The notes under the pieces are model-generated. The model was given only the letters and a program-made list of their open reading frames with translations. It was not told the DNA's origin and searched no databases. A DNA stretch of 64,000 bases from contig CASBPS010000109.1 in assembly GCA_949126835.1 (NCBI GenBank), positions 124,001 through 188,000 of the forward strand. The letters run 5' to 3'. The position numbers were made by a program, and so were the translations under genes. Of this stretch, positions 34,370 to 46,827 are shown in pieces; positions within the stretch are counted from its first letter, which is position 1, and each line of letters begins with the position of its first letter. Origin of the DNA: Anisus vortex (taxonomy: Eukaryota; Mollusca; Gastropoda; Planorbidae).

Positions 34370-34810
34370 TTTGTCTATTTTTTTGGTGTGTTTGTTCTTT
34401 GATGCAATATTTCATCTTCTATGCATTTTGGGATACACCTTCTTGTGTTTTTTGTTTTTTATTGCCAGATTTTACCAGTTGGTGCGCAATCTCATTTCCA
34501 ATTATTTTGGTATGGCCTGGTGGTCAATGCAATACTGTATCCCCTGTGTTTCGGTTTAGTTTGTGAAGGGCTGTTCTGAGCGGAATTAGTTGTGTGTGTT
34601 TTGGGTCCTGTAGCGACTTATAACTTTTTAGAAACAGTGAGAATGACTAAATTGCTGTTTGACACAGAGTTTGAAAGTATGCCGACTGTTGCTTCTATTG
34701 CTTCTTTTTCGGCTTTGAGGGAGTCAGACTTTGATATGTCAGACATAGGTTGTGAGTTGCGCCAGCAGGCAGCGGTGTGTTTTCGCTCTTCGATTTTCGG
34801 TGTTTTTCTG
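34370..34810 (-). pseudogene. RNase H relic of a non-LTR retrotransposon
   Basis: Minus strand, several frameshifts. Recognisable pieces: AEKEAIEATVGILSNS, VILTVSK (from a TDSK-like active site), DPKHTQLIPLRTALHKLNRN and GHTKIIGNEIA, in RNase H order. Related in kind to, but different from, the RNase H at 40.3-40.7 kb. Confidence 0.6.
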
Positions 34811-35410
34811 TGATATACTTTATGTGTTAGAATATATCAGTGTTTTCGTTGAGAATTCTGCTTTTTAAAGGTGTACTTTGTTTAATTTACTATAATAGAC
34901 CTGAATAATTATTAATTAAATCCTTTCAATTAATCGTTAATTTTTTTCAACGAAGAACTCTTCTCACAACTACTTACTCTTACTGTGTACTGCGTAGTAA
35001 CTCACTTCACTGTTTCTACAGTCCTTAACTTCGGTAAACAATGCTATGACTACCGCCACACTAGCTAATTTTTTTATATCAACCCTGTATTCAAACTGTA
35101 TTCTACTATAAACTCCTTATTTTCCGCTACCCACCGATGTGACACGGTCTGGGAAGATGAACACAAACTTTCTTATTAACATTAGGAACGTATGCCTTAA
35201 TTCCAAAATACGCATCGACACCGACGTTTTTCTACACATTCGTCGGCTCGGTGTAGAGGTTCAATCACCCACAAGGAGAGGAACGAGGGCTGGACGGATT
35301 CACCGTTTTTGGCACTGCCAACCACCGACGCGCTCGTATGATGTGCCTACTTCAACATCGCTGCTAACATCCCCGCTGGCTGAGACAATAGGGCTACTCC
35401 TGTTGCGGGT

Positions 35411-37560
35411 GTGTTATATTCTCACCAATCTGCGTCTACTAAATTCGCACATCCCTACATAGCCAGAAACAAGGGACTGGGCGTTTGTCTGCTGAATTCC
35501 CAGTCGGTCAACCCTGTCGGGAAGGCTGACCTCATTTCCGAATTTATCGTGGAGAACAATCTTGACATAATGTTTGTCACCGAAACATGGCTACGGCCCG
35601 GGGACGACCACTAGATTCAAGAACTTACTCCGTCTGGTTATATCACTGCTTCCTCTCCCCGCCCGGCTGGTGCGGGTGGAGGTATTGCAGTCAAATACAG
35701 ACGACACCTGCACGTTGCCTCCTTACTCTCCGACACCCTCCCCTTTCCCCACATCACCTTCGAGGCTGTCGAAATGACAGTGTTCACTGCCACTACCCTC
35801 TCCTTCCGTTGCATATACCGCCCTCCCCCGAACGAACGCCAAGAAGAGGCTAAATGACGCAACCTTTTTTGACGAGTTTGCTCTTGCGCTCGACAATTAC
35901 AATGTGACCTCACATAGCGCTATCTTTCTGGGTGACTTCAATATTCACTGGGACTGCCCCTCTAATCCCAACACCAAACGGGCTTGCGCACTACTGGACA
36001 GCTACAGTCTTGACCAGGTCGTCATATTCTCCACCCACTACATGGGCACATTCTGGACTGGATCGTCACCAGACCCTCTGACAACCTGGCATCCAACCTT
36101 GTCGCCTGCGACCATCTCGTCTCTGACCACTCTGCTGTCAGTTTCGTCGTCAACATAACCAGGCCGGTCAGGCGGCGCCTAATGGGCACTCGCCGCAAGC
36201 TGCGAACTATAGACACTGCTGCCTTCAGCGCGGAGGCTGTCTTACTTCTCGCTCTGCGTGACCCCATTTCTAACCCTGACCCCTTCTTCAACTTGACTTT
36301 ACGTCAGCTTCTTGACAGGCATGCCCCACCATCTTTGTGTGCAGTCTCGGAGCGACCGCCAGCTCCTTGGTTTTCTGATGATTTCAAACCTGCCAAGCAA
36401 GAACGACGACGGGCAGAAAGCTCGTGGCGACTCTCCGGCCTTGAGGCCCACCGTCAGATTTTCAGGGAAAAGCGAATCCTCGTCAAGGAAGCCAGAAAAT
36501 GCTGCCAAGGTCCTGCACTTCCACGACCGCATCAAGCATGCTTCGTCACCCAGGGAGCTTTTCTCCATCTTGTCTACCCTTCTTGGCTCTTCTAACTCAT
36601 CGCCCCTCCCCACCACCCGCCCACTTGACGACCTCCCTGATCACTTCTCACAGTATTTAAGGAGAAGATTGAGATTGCGCTGTTCCCTGGATCAGGATGC
36701 CTACAGCCCGTCTCCACCCTCTCCTACCTTCTTGTGCCTCCCTCTCACCTGCTTTCAGTCCGTAACCATTGACTTTGTTAGGCGCATCATCACAAAGAAC
36801 CCCATCAAGACCTGCGAACTCGATCCCTTGCCCGGCTCCCTGTTTACCAAGTGTTTGGACAGTCTTTTACCGTTCATCACCGAAATCATTAACACCTCTC
36901 TATCCACATGTGCTCCCGGACTGATTTAAATCCGCCATTGTCCGCCCACTCTTAAAGAAACCCGGCCTCGACGTAAATGAGTGCAAGAATTACCGCCCAG
37001 TATCCAACCTCCCCTTCCTTTCTAAGATCCTGGAGCGTGTTATTCTTGAGCAGTTAAATGCCCACCTGTATCTGCATTCGAGGATGCCCATTAACCAGTC
37101 CGCGTATCGCCACCATCACAGCACTGAAACAGCGCTTTGCAGATCACCACTGACCTCCAAATCGCCAAAGACAGAGGTCTTGTCTCTGCCCTTGTACATT
37201 TAGATTTGTCCACTGCCTTCGATACGATTGACCATCACCGACTCATAGATAGCCTCAGCTCTACGTTTGGCATTCACGACATCGCCCTCTCCTGATTCAC
37301 GAGCTATCTTCAGAATCGCTTCCAGACCGTCATGACCGAGTCCTTATCATCCCAGCCCGCTCATGTCTGCTATGGTGTGCCACAAGGGTCTGTCCTCGGC
37401 CTGGTTCTTTTCACCCTATACACCCAACCCCTCTCCTTTGTCATCGAACGCAACAACCTAAAATATCAATCTTTTGACGATGACAGCTATATAACAGTAC
37501 TAAGCCTGGAGACTTCGACGGGCTCCTTTCTTCCATCTCCATCTGTTTCCTGGACATAAA
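35411..37560 (+). pseudogene. LINE endonuclease and reverse transcriptase, frameshifted
   Basis: EEP endonuclease: LLNSQSVNPVGK, DIMFVTETWL, AIFLGDFNIHWD and SDHSAVSF, in order but in different frames. The reverse transcriptase follows with [39 protein letters not shown] and FDDD in place of the usual FADD. A TGA interrupts at about 37292 where a Trp is expected, and several frameshifts lie between 35600 and 37200. Not able to encode the full enzyme. Confidence 0.8.
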
Positions 37561-37567
37561 GAACTGG

Positions 37568-38302
37568 ATGACGGAAAACAAGTTGAAGTTGAACAGTGAT
37601 AAGACTGAAGCTCTCATCGTCGGTACGAGACAGAAGGTCATGTCCCTCACTGCGTCCGATCTTCATCTGGCCGACGCAAAAGTACCTTTCTCCCTGACTG
37701 TCAAGAGCCTTGGCGTCTATCTCGACTCCACGCTGTCTATGCAGCCCCACATCTCCTTCCTCACCAAAATCTGCTATTTCCATCTGCGTCGCATTGCCGC
37801 CATCCGTCGCTATCTGACCAAGGAAGCTTGTGTTAAACTTGTTATCTCCCTCCTTTTTTCACTCTTGGATTATTGCAATTCACTCCTGGCTGGCCTCTTG
37901 GCCTCCTCCCTTCAGGGCCTCCAACGTGTTCAGAACTGTGCTGTCCGACTGGTTAAGAAGAAGAATTCGACGCATACTACTCCTCTGCTCCGATCTCTGC
38001 ACTGGCTGCCCATTAACCACCGGATTCCCTACAAGCTGGCGTCTCTATGTTACAAGTGCCTGGATGACTCTGCCCCCGACTACCTTCGCTCCTGTCTCGA
38101 GCACTATACACAATTCCGTCCACTCCGCTCGGCTTCTGATACGCTAACTCTTCAAATCCCTCGTGTGAAACTGGTGTCCGCTTGCGAATGGGCATTCTCA
38201 TACGTGGGCCGTCCGCATGGACTGCCCTCCCACTTAAAACTTCGACAGTGCCCTAACTTTGACACATTCAGAAGCCAGCTGAAGACCTACCTATTCAATT
38301 AA
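37568..38302 (+). pseudogene. LINE ORF2 C-terminal part (intact 244 codons)
   Basis: Thumb and C-terminal region of the same LINE. Typical pattern: KLNSDKTEALIVG, LGVYLDSTLSM, LQRVQNCAVRLV, LHWLPINHRIPYKLASLCYK and a final LKTYLFN stop. The Met shown is internal to the original ORF2. The natural stop lies about 135 bases before the 3' repeat tail. Confidence 0.8.
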
Positions 38303-38769
38303 CAACGTAAAGTTTATTATTATTTTACTATTTTATTATTTCCCATTTATTTATTCATTTGTCTTTTATTCGTTGTCTGTACTGTGTTTGTAACTGTTGA
38401 AAGCGCATAGAACTGTTTTCAGCGGGATATGCGCTATATAAGTCTTATTATTATTATTATTAATATATGTTTCCAGGGGGTATGCTGCGTTTCAATTTGT
38501 TTCCGTTTGGCTACTCGATATAGATCCCAGCGCCTCAGTTTCGGCATTGTATTTGATAGGAACTATCTGTATATGCTCTTTCCATAGACCACTATGGTAG
38601 AGCTCATCTATTTTATGGATGCCAAATTCGGGAGAATGGTTGTGCCATGCTTCGTATTTTCGTTTATTCCGGCTAGGGATTCTCTCATTGTGACTGAATA
38701 GTTTGTGTCCCATGGGGGTGAGTCATTATATGTTGTTTGTTTTTTTTAACGGCGACTGCGTCCAGGTTG

Positions 38770-38998
38770 TCAATCAAACCAATCAAATAGTTCTTAGTTG
38801 GACATAGGGCGTCAACAATACCTATCAACTTTTTTCGATTTTGAGAAAGTCTCTTCATCTTTTGCCACTGCATTCCCGCTTCTTTCAGTTCATTATCCAG
38901 CGTTCTCCTCCATGTGGTATTTGGCCGGTCTCTCTTCCTCTTTTTTTCTGATGATTCTACTCTAGGGCTTGGCGAGTTATGTTGCCCAGGTGAATATA
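38770..38998 (-). pseudogene. C-terminal fragment of another LINE
   Basis: Reads KRKRDRPNTTWRRTLDNELK and LSQNRKKLIGIVDALCP, the widely seen C-terminal motif of several LINE families (TWRR...DALCP). The rest of that element is absent. Confidence 0.65.
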
Positions 38999-39089
38999 GC
39001 ATGTTTATTGTATAACAAAGACATTTTTAAAAAAATCAAAATAATCAGCATACTTTATCATGCTATTGCGATATAATGATAGAGCCAAT

Positions 39090-39092
39090 CTA

Positions 39093-39126
<34 letters not shown>
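39090..39126. repeat. (CT)n(TA)n microsatellite
   Basis: CTCTCTCTCT then TATATATATATA; the family B Helitron 3' end sits directly against it. Confidence 0.9.
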
Positions 39127-40276
39127 CTAGTGATTATGCCCGTCAAAATGACGGAGAAACGAATGACTACAATGTGTTATGTTAAGAGAGAAGGTAGAAA
39201 GACAATATTACCATAAAACCTGGACTGAGAACGTTTCTTTTCGGTGTTTATTTTTTGTTCTTTTTAATTGTTTATAATCTCCCTGATCCTGTCATATGCA
39301 TAAGAATTGTAGCTGTCAAGCTTCTGGTATTAAAAAGTAGCGAACAGTTGTGTTGACTTGACTTGCTATTAATAATATTAAATAAACATTAATATACTAT
39401 TAAAAAGGGGGAAAAAAACAGAAATATCAAACAATAAAAAAGTAAATAATAAAAAAAAAACAAAGAGAATAATATTTCAATGCAATAAATACTTAACTGA
39501 GAAAGATTATTTTTTGTATTTAATTTTTGTTCTTGGTTATTGTATCAATAAAACAGTATTGAGAATGTTTCTTTCGGTATTTAGTTTTTGTGATTTTATA
39601 TTGTATCCGGTCGCCCTGACCCTAGCACATGAATAGAATTGTTGCTGTGATATAATGTAATGCTTCTGTTAATAAAATAAAATTTAACCATTTATAACTT
39701 GTCCTTTATAATTCGTATCATTTAATTTATAGAGTGTATAAAGTCGCCCATTAAATGATGTTCTCAATAGCGTCGTGACTCCAATAAATAATAAAAAAAA
39801 TTGATTACTTCTACTTAAAAGGATAATGCAAACATCTATAATGAATAAAGAAATGATTTGATAGACATTGAATTGAATTGAATTGTTGAATTTCCGGCTC
39901 ATCAACATCGAAGGTTATATAGGGCCTTTTTGATAACGTTGTTGTCATTTTTCTCTTGTATCCATTTTATTGTTCTTATATCTTTAGATTTTGTTGTACA
40001 GTTGTATGTCTTTAATATAGTTTATTATATGTTTTGGTTTAATTTTGCTGAAAAGTTCATGAAGAGTTCTACAGTAATAGAATTTACGTCGAATGTCATC
40101 AAATGTATTACATTCCAACAAAATGTGAGACACTGTTAAGTTGGCGTTGCAGAAAGCACACATTGGGGCCATTTCTCGTTTTAAGATAAACGAATGTGTT
40201 AGTTTCGTATGTCCTGTATGTAGTCTGCAGAGAATAACTGCGTCCTTTCGAACAAGTTGGCCTGTATCATGCCAGG

Positions 40277-40755
40277 TTATGAATTTTCCAAATACTGCAG
40301 TTTATTGCATTCGGTTTTCAAGAAGTTAGTCCATGTTTGTCTTTCATGTTTAATTATTAAAGGTTTCAAGTCTCGATATGGTATTGGGATAATACTCTCT
40401 GATAACAACAGGGCGGCTTTAGCCTCTCTGTCAGCTTTTTCATTTCCATCTATCCCTGCATGACCAGGAACCCAACAGAAAACGACACGTTTGCCTCTTT
40501 CATATATTGATTGGTATTTTGTCAAAATGTCCAAGCAGATATATTCCTGGTATTACAGTTTCCCATAGCAGTAAGACAAGATAACGAATCGGATAAAATA
40601 ACAAAATTTTGGTTTTCTGATTCCTCTGCAATGTCTAATGCCAGGCATATTGCTAAAGCCTCTGCAGTATTTATTGAGATACTGGAATTATATTTTCTTT
40701 TTTTACTTGTATTTGAGGTAAGAGCAACCGAAGATGTCGCTGTATCATTTTTCGA
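40277..40755 (-). pseudogene. LINE ORF2 RNase H domain
   Basis: The domain begins with the Asp of IYTD before the stop at 40756 and continues: INTAEALAICLALD, FVILSDSLSCL, then in another frame VFCWVPGHAGIDGNEKAD. The order of acidic residues and the final His-Asp block match RNase H. A frameshift lies near 40530. A C-terminal Cys/His segment (CAFCNANLTVSHILLEC) follows at about 40100-40165. Confidence 0.8.
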
Positions 40756-42087
40756 TCAGTCTGTGTATATTTGTACATAATTTGGGTATTTTTTTAGCAC
40801 TTCTTGGAACATATCCATGCAAGGATCCTTTTTATTTCTATGGTTTAATTCTAAGTTTATAGGCGGGATTTCAAAAAGCCATGGTGGAGTTTTTGGTATA
40901 TAATATCTTTTTATAAATCTAAATTCAATTTTAGTTTCGATCATTTCTTTTTCAATTCTAAGTCCAAAAGTTGGTATATATTTTGAGTTTTCAGTAAAGC
41001 TGTTTTTTTCTTGTGGGTGAAAAACGCATAAATACGCTGGATTATTCGGTAAGGATTTTAGTTTTAGTGCATATTGTAATGATAGCTTGAGTCTTCTATT
41101 TTGTAGTGGTGATTCATTTGCTTCTATTTGCAAACTGGTACATGGAGTAGTTCTAAATGCTCCTAGACATAGACGTAGACATTGATTTTGTACAGGATCA
41201 AGCATTTTTAGATATGATGTTCTTGCTGATCCGTATACTAAACATCCATAATCTAATTTTGATCGAATGTGTGATCTATATATTTTCAGTAGACTTTTTT
41301 TCTCTCCTCCCCAATCTGTATTTGCTAAAGTTTTCAGTAGATTTGTGGATTTTTGACACTTGGATTTTAGTTCCTTTATATGTAGCAGGAAATTTAATTT
41401 ACTATCAAATGTTACTCCGAGAAATTTGACGTTAGTAGTTACAGGAATCTGTTTTTTATAAAGGTATAGTTCAGGGTCGGGGTGTTTTTTGTGCATCTGA
41501 CAGAAATGCACTACTTTTGTTTTTTGAGCAGAAAATTTAAATCCATTCTTTTTGGTCCATTCTTGAATTTTATTGATTTGAAGTTGTAGATGATTCTGTA
41601 TTTCTATCATACAATTAGCTCTATAATAGATCACAAAGTCATCGACGTATAGAGAACATTTTGTATTCTGTAATAAGCATTCAGTGATATTGTTTATTTT
41701 TATATTAAATAGTGTAGGCGACAATACGCTTCCTTGAGGGACACCTTCTTCTTGAATAAATGTATCTGATAAATAATTTCCAATATTTACTTGGAATGTT
41801 CGGTTGCTTAGAAAGTTTGATATAAATTTGGGTAAATTTCCTCTTAAACCTAAGGAATATAGATCTTTTAAAATTCCATATTTCCATGTAGTGTCAAACG
41901 CCTTTTCTAAATCGAAAAAAACAGCTATCACATGTTCTTTCCTAACAAAAGCCTCTCTAATAAATGTTTCTAATCTAATGAGATGATCTGTTGTTGAATG
42001 ATTTATTCTAAATCCACATTGAGTCTTTGATATTAAGTTATTACTTTCCAGAAAATATATTAAGCGTTTATTTACAATTTTTTCCAT
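40756..42087 (-). pseudogene. LINE ORF2 reverse transcriptase (443 codons open)
   Basis: RT core: TQCGFRINHSTTDHLIRLET, FFDLEKAFDTTW, EGVPQGSVLSPTLFN and SLYVDDFVIYY with the YVDD active site. The open frame in fact continues upstream of the listed Met to NYRPIALTNCFCKIMEK, so the RT starts near 42270. It ends at a TGA exactly at the RNase H motif IYTD-stop-S, where a Gly codon is expected. The polymerase domain looks whole. Confidence 0.85.
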
Positions 42088-42805
42088 AATTTTACAGAAA
42101 CAATTTGTGAGGGCTATTGGTCTGTAATTTATTGGATCTGTGTGATCTTTTTTCTCTTTAGGTATTGGAATGGTAATTGCTTTGCTCCATTCCGTAGGAA
42201 ATATATTTTGTTGCCAAAGATCATTAACAATTTTTAATAGAGTTTTCAGTGTTAACGTTGGTAGCTGTCTTATAATCTCATTATGAATTGTATCTGGGCC
42301 TGGTGCAGTATTTTTGGTTTCTTTAATACATTGCGTAAGCTCGTTTATTGATATTGGGGAGTTGTAGTATTCAAATATATTTGTTTCAAAATTTATAGCT
42401 TCTTTTTCTAATTCTCTTTTTATTTTTTTAAAGGAGTCTGTATAATTTTCAGACGATGAATTTTTTGTAAAGGTCTTTCCAATTTCATTTGCAATATCTT
42501 GTGTAGTTTCTGCATAAGTGCCATCAGCCAGTTTGATTTGTTTAATTTGACTTTTTTTTTGTATTTCCTTTAATTTTTCGAATCATTTTCCAAATATTAG
42601 TTATGGGTGTGTTTGAATTTATTTTGTCAATATAATTTTGCCATGTAAGCCGTTTCTGTTCTCTGATTACTTGTCAGGTTTTTGCTCGTTCAATTTTAAA
42701 GGCTTTCAAGTTTTCTTGAGATGGGTTGGTCTTGAAAATTCTAAGCTGTTTATTTCTAGTTTTAATACTATCTTTACAAATGTTTGTGAACCATGGTCTA
42801 TTTTT

Positions 42806-43659
42806 TTAAATTTTATATGTTGTTTTAGGTATAGTCCGTTCACAAATTTGATATAATGATTTTAAAAATGTTGAATACTGTTCTTGAGCATTAGAATGTA
42901 TATTTATTTGACAGTGTATTCTGTCGCATTCTAATTTGAATGTATTCCAATCTGCTCTTTTAAAGTTCCAAGTTAATGGTTGTTGAGTTGGTATTTTGGA
43001 GTTGGTAGTAAGCAGGATAGGCTGATGATCTGAACCATAATTATTTTCTAAAACACTCCAGGTAAAGTCCGTAAATAGAGTTGAATCTGCCATTGTTAAA
43101 TCGAGATGAGATGGAGATAAATACGAAGAACTATAAAAAGTCGGAGTACCATCATTAAAAATGCATATATTTCTTTCCTCTAGTAATCTTTCAATTATTT
43201 TCCTCTTTGGTTTGTATTATGACTTCCCCATATAGGGTTATGGGCATTAAAGTCTCCCATAAGTATAATTGGAGGTGGGAGTTGTTTAATTAGATCATCT
43301 AGTTGAGAATATAGTATTGTATGATCTGGTGGAATATAAATTGAGCATATGGTTAATGGTTTTGTTAATGTAAATCTTACTGCCACAGCTTGAATGCAGG
43401 TATTTATTTTGATCCTCCTATGTAAAATATTGGATGCTATAAATATGGAAGTACCTCCGCATGCAATTTTTTTAGAATGAATTTGGTGATAAGCGGTATA
43501 GCCACACAATTCAAATGATTCTGTGTTTAATTTTATTTCCTGTAGACAAATTACTATAGGATTTGTCTCAGTTATAATAAGTTGTAGTTCAGGAATATTG
43601 TATTTTAGTCCTCTACAGTTCCATTGTAAAATATTCTTATATTCTGAATTCATATCCAA
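42806..43659 (-). pseudogene. LINE ORF2 endonuclease (one frameshift)
   Basis: EEP-type endonuclease. First part (43659-43195): ILQWNCRGL, VICLQEIKLN, GGTSIFI and MGDFNAHNPIWG. Second part, other frame (43093-42806): GSDHQPIL, the catalytic SDH. The frame changes in an A run at about 43200, where one base seems to be lost. A TAA follows KTTYKI near 42808 and separates it from the linker to the RT. All catalytic motifs remain readable. Confidence 0.8.
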
Positions 43660-43694
43660 GAGTGTATATTTGTAATATTAATTTCTTTCTTTCC

Positions 43695-44021
43695 TTATTT
43701 TTTTTTATTTGGTTTTTGAAGGGTTTTTATTATAATATTAGATTGAGCTTGATGTGGAGACTTGTTTGTTTTCCGATTACTGTTTTTTGAAATTGTGTCA
43801 TTTTCTATTTCATTTTCTTCTATAATTTCCATGTCGTTCTCCCGTGTACTACTATCCGTTTCTTGTTGTGTCCTAGTTTCTGAATTTAAAGGTTGAGACA
43901 TTGTTTCTTTTTGTATTTTTAAATCAGTTATTGAATCATCCTTTTCACATGCCTGTCCCAAAATGTCCATAGTTTTATTTCCTTTAGATTTTAAGTCCTT
44001 ACCCTGATTTATTTCTTTCAT
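43695..44021 (-). pseudogene. ORF1-ORF2 linker frame
   Basis: 108 codons, rich in Glu, Asn, Ser and Thr, low complexity, without recognised domain. It lies between ORF1 and the endonuclease and is probably the remaining tail of ORF1 or a spacer rather than a gene. Confidence 0.3.
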
Positions 44022-44222
44022 GTTTTTTTTTCATATAATTCTTATTTGATATGTTCTCTGTGTTAACTTTTCCTGGAAGCATTTCTTCTATATTTGATTG
44101 TGTTGAGTTTTCTTTAGTGCATATTATTTCATTTATTTCCCATTTTTTGAATGTTCCATCTTGGTCTTTGTAGTACAATTCTGGTAAAGTGGGTGTCTGG
44201 GTTTCAGCGTGTTTGACTTTCT

Positions 44223-45113
44223 TTATGTCTGTTTTAAGAGCTCCAGCATAATTCTTTCACTTATTAAAGATTTTTGTGTTAGAATAAATTTCTTTGCATC
44301 TTGATAAGTTATATTTTTTTGAGCTTTTAATTTTTGTATATCCTTTTCTTCAATCCATCTTGGACACGTTTTTGAGAATGATAGATGTTTTTTTTCACAA
44401 TTTACACATTTCATTTCTGCACTGCATGTTTCCAAGCTGTGTCCTTCATTTCCACAACGTGGACAGACAGCATTTCTTTTGCAGTGTTTTTTCAAGTGAC
44501 CTAATTTTTGACAGTTAAAACATCTCATAGGGTTTGGTATGTAGTCTTCAATTTTGATGTTTAAGAAACCTGCTCTAATTTCCTTTGGAGGAGTTGGTTT
44601 ATTAAAAGTTAAAATTATTGTGTTAGTTGCATATTCTTTTTTATCTCTTTTTATTTTTATTCTATAAGCTAAGATAACTCCTTGATTTTTTAGTTCTTGT
44701 GTTAATTCATCTTCCGTACAGCATTCCAACTCTTTTGATTTTATAACTCCCTTTGAGCTGTTTAGGAAGGCATGGGCTTTTGTTTCTATGGCTATTCCTG
44801 CCATACTAGTTGTTCTTAATAAATTGGTTGAGTGCGCTTTTTTTTCGCATTCCACCAGAATCTGTCCAGATCGTAATTTCTTTACAGATTTAGGTGCTCC
44901 TGCCATCCCAGTTATGGCTTTTTCTATCACAAAGGGTGATAATTTAGTTAGTGGTTTTTCTGTTTCTTTAGATGAAATTGTAATAAATTTTGGCCATATT
45001 TCTGTATTTTCATAGTTGTTTGAATATTCACCTCTTTTTCGTTTTGTCTCTCTGCCTTCCATGTTTTCAAGAGTTTGGGTTTGTATATACCCGCGGCTCC
45101 AGCCGCTTTTCAA
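44223..45113 (-). CDS. LINE ORF1 (gag-like, three zinc knuckles)
   Basis: 296 codons, apparently unbroken. The C-terminal third has three Cys/His clusters: CFNCQKLGHLKKHC, CPRCGNEGHSLETC and a third beginning CVNCEKKHL. These bind element RNA in I and Jockey-type ORF1 proteins. The N-terminal half has a charged region followed by a sequence with RRM-like character (inference). It starts about 185 bases inside the 5' end. Function: nucleoprotein particle formation for retrotransposition. Confidence 0.8.
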   Translation of the reverse strand: MKSGWSRGYIQTQTLENMEGRETKRKRGEYSNNYENTEIWPKFITISSKETEKPLTKLSPFVIEKAITGMAGAPKSVKKLRSGQILVECEKKAHSTNLLRTTSMAGIAIETKAHAFLNSSKGVIKSKELECCTEDELTQELKNQGVILAYRIKIKRDKKEYATNTIILTFNKPTPPKEIRAGFLNIKIEDYIPNPMRCFNCQKLGHLKKHCKRNAVCPRCGNEGHSLETCSAEMKCVNCEKKHLSFSKTCPRWIEEKDIQKLKAQKNITYQDAKKFILTQKSLISERIMLELLKQT

Positions 45114-45309
45114 CGTTTTAGTAGCTAGTTTTAGTTTATTTACTGTTTCGTTATATTTACTAAAAAATTAATAATAATTAATATCACAAAAAATACTTCC
45201 TAATAAGTTTCAAACTTTAAATAAGTACGTATTTTTCAATAAAAATCTCAAGGACGTAAACATTGAGGTCATAACATCACCGCCATCTTGGTGCGACCTG
45301 ATAGACATT

Positions 45310-45515
45310 ACGTCATACGCTAGTATGTTTTTTAAAGTACACCATTCAAACTTTCCAAGTCAAATTGCGGTGCGTAACTTTAAAAAAAGGTCTTGCCACA
45401 TTAAAAAAAAAACAACAGCATAATTGGGAAAACCCGAAAAGACCCTCGCGTTCAACAAAGCAAATCTCGCGTTCAACATAGTAAATGAACGGAAACGGCC
45501 ATTTGCTATGTACGG
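45310..45515 (-). mobile_element. Middle piece of family B copy 2
   Basis: Matches 29.71-29.92 kb (CAAATTGCGGTGCGTAACTT, TCTCGCGTTCAACATAGTAA). Lies between LINE and LTR element. Confidence 0.8.
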
Positions 45516-46166
45516 TGTTATGGACCTCTATATGATTATGATTACTATTATTACGACTCGTTAAATCGGATTCAATGAATATAGTTGTATTTTTATTAGA
45601 AGTCTCTAGATTCTGCTAATCTGTAGCCCAAGCTAGGGGTTCCTTGACTGACAGGTCTATGCAGCAATGTAGTTATATTCGTGATAATTATCTTCAACAC
45701 CTTTCTCAACAATGATAGATCAAACAACTCCAGTTGTTGAATAAACAATTTTATTTAAATTGTAGACTCAATATAAACGATCAATAAACTTCATCAACTG
45801 ATGGCAACATAAGTTTCAATACAATGGCATACAATATACAAATGAATATAGCGACTTCACTCTACAAACGTTTAAACTGAACTGTACAAACGTTTAAACT
45901 GAACTAACTTTAAGGAGGTCGGGACTTTACAAAGAAAACTATCATTGAAGATTCTACAGGGTCTTAATACGCATTTTAACCTCTTTCTCTATAATTACTA
46001 CGATCCAGAATTATCCTCCAATTTCCACGGGATTTGAACGAATTATTTTATTTAAACTGCCCTCAGGGCATAAAGGTCAAACCTTGGTCGTCTTGGACTC
46101 TGATACGCACTTGTTAAGAGGTCAATGCCTTACTACGTCATTCATTTATGACCGATATTCGTAACA
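45516..46166 (-). repeat. 3' LTR (left)
   Basis: 651 bp. Two differences seen against the other LTR (C/T in ACTATCATYGAAG, T/G in AAAGGKCAAACC). Such closeness implies recent insertion. Confidence 0.95.
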
Positions 46167-46180
46167 TCCCCCCCCCTTCT
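46167..46180 (-). promoter_or_regulatory. Polypurine tract
   Basis: Minus strand AGAAGGGGGGGGGA directly before the 3' LTR. Confidence 0.85.
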
Positions 46181-46788
46181 AAAGCTTTATAATTATTTCT
46201 TTTACATTTGAAAAAATGTTAATTTTAAGGAATAATTATAAAAGAAAATATTCCGGGGAAAACAATACAGTTCAATTGGCGATCCCAATAATTCAATCGA
46301 ACTGATAACAATAACATAATAATATATGCAATATAAATTCATCTTATCAAATGGCTTAACTATAGTCATTCAATCATTCAATTTTTAATTCAAAACAATG
46401 GACAATTAAATTGTTTATCTAAATCTTGTATACAAGAAAAATACATAATCATTCTTAATAGATATAATATAATACAAGTTAATAACTTCTATTACATGAA
46501 CATTCCACGTTAATAAAAACCTCTCTCGTCCATTTAATTATAAACTAATATCTTTTACATTTGTAATCAAACAACAAAAGAAAAATCACTTAATGTCTAT
46601 TCAGACACGACTTATTTTTTCATAAGCAGAAAAAACAAACGCTCTTGATGAAAAAAATACTACTAGGCTTGACCTAATTACACAACAACACGATCATTTT
46701 CTCGACAGTATTTTTTTTTTCATGTTTGTAGGCTGGACAACATTAGACAACTGTCTGTGACGCGACACAGAAATTGAGGTCAATTCCG

Positions 46789-46827
<39 letters not shown>

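Larger units (their letters stand above)
34960..38465 (+). mobile_element. L2/CR1-like LINE, plus strand, decayed
   Basis: GC-richer than its surroundings. It contains an endonuclease (35.4-36.2 kb), reverse transcriptase (36.7-37.6 kb) and a well-preserved C-terminal segment. It ends with GCGCTATATAAG and (TTA)n at 38439-38465, the 3' end typical of L2/CR1/Rex-type LINEs. The 5' edge is approximate. Confidence 0.8.
39870..45298 (-). mobile_element. I-like LINE (with RNase H), nearly full length
   Basis: Flanked by TGATAGACATT at 39859-39869 and 45299-45309, an 11-bp target duplication found once in the family B copy at 29.7 kb. The minus-strand order is ORF1 with zinc knuckles, endonuclease, reverse transcriptase and RNase H, then a (CAATT)n tail next to the left target copy. 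This order and RNase H content fit the I/Nimb group of non-LTR retrotransposons. About 5.4 kb. Confidence 0.85.

Noticed and set aside
34347..34813. Two plus-strand frames of about 70 codons
   Set aside because: Antisense of the degraded RNase H on the minus strand.
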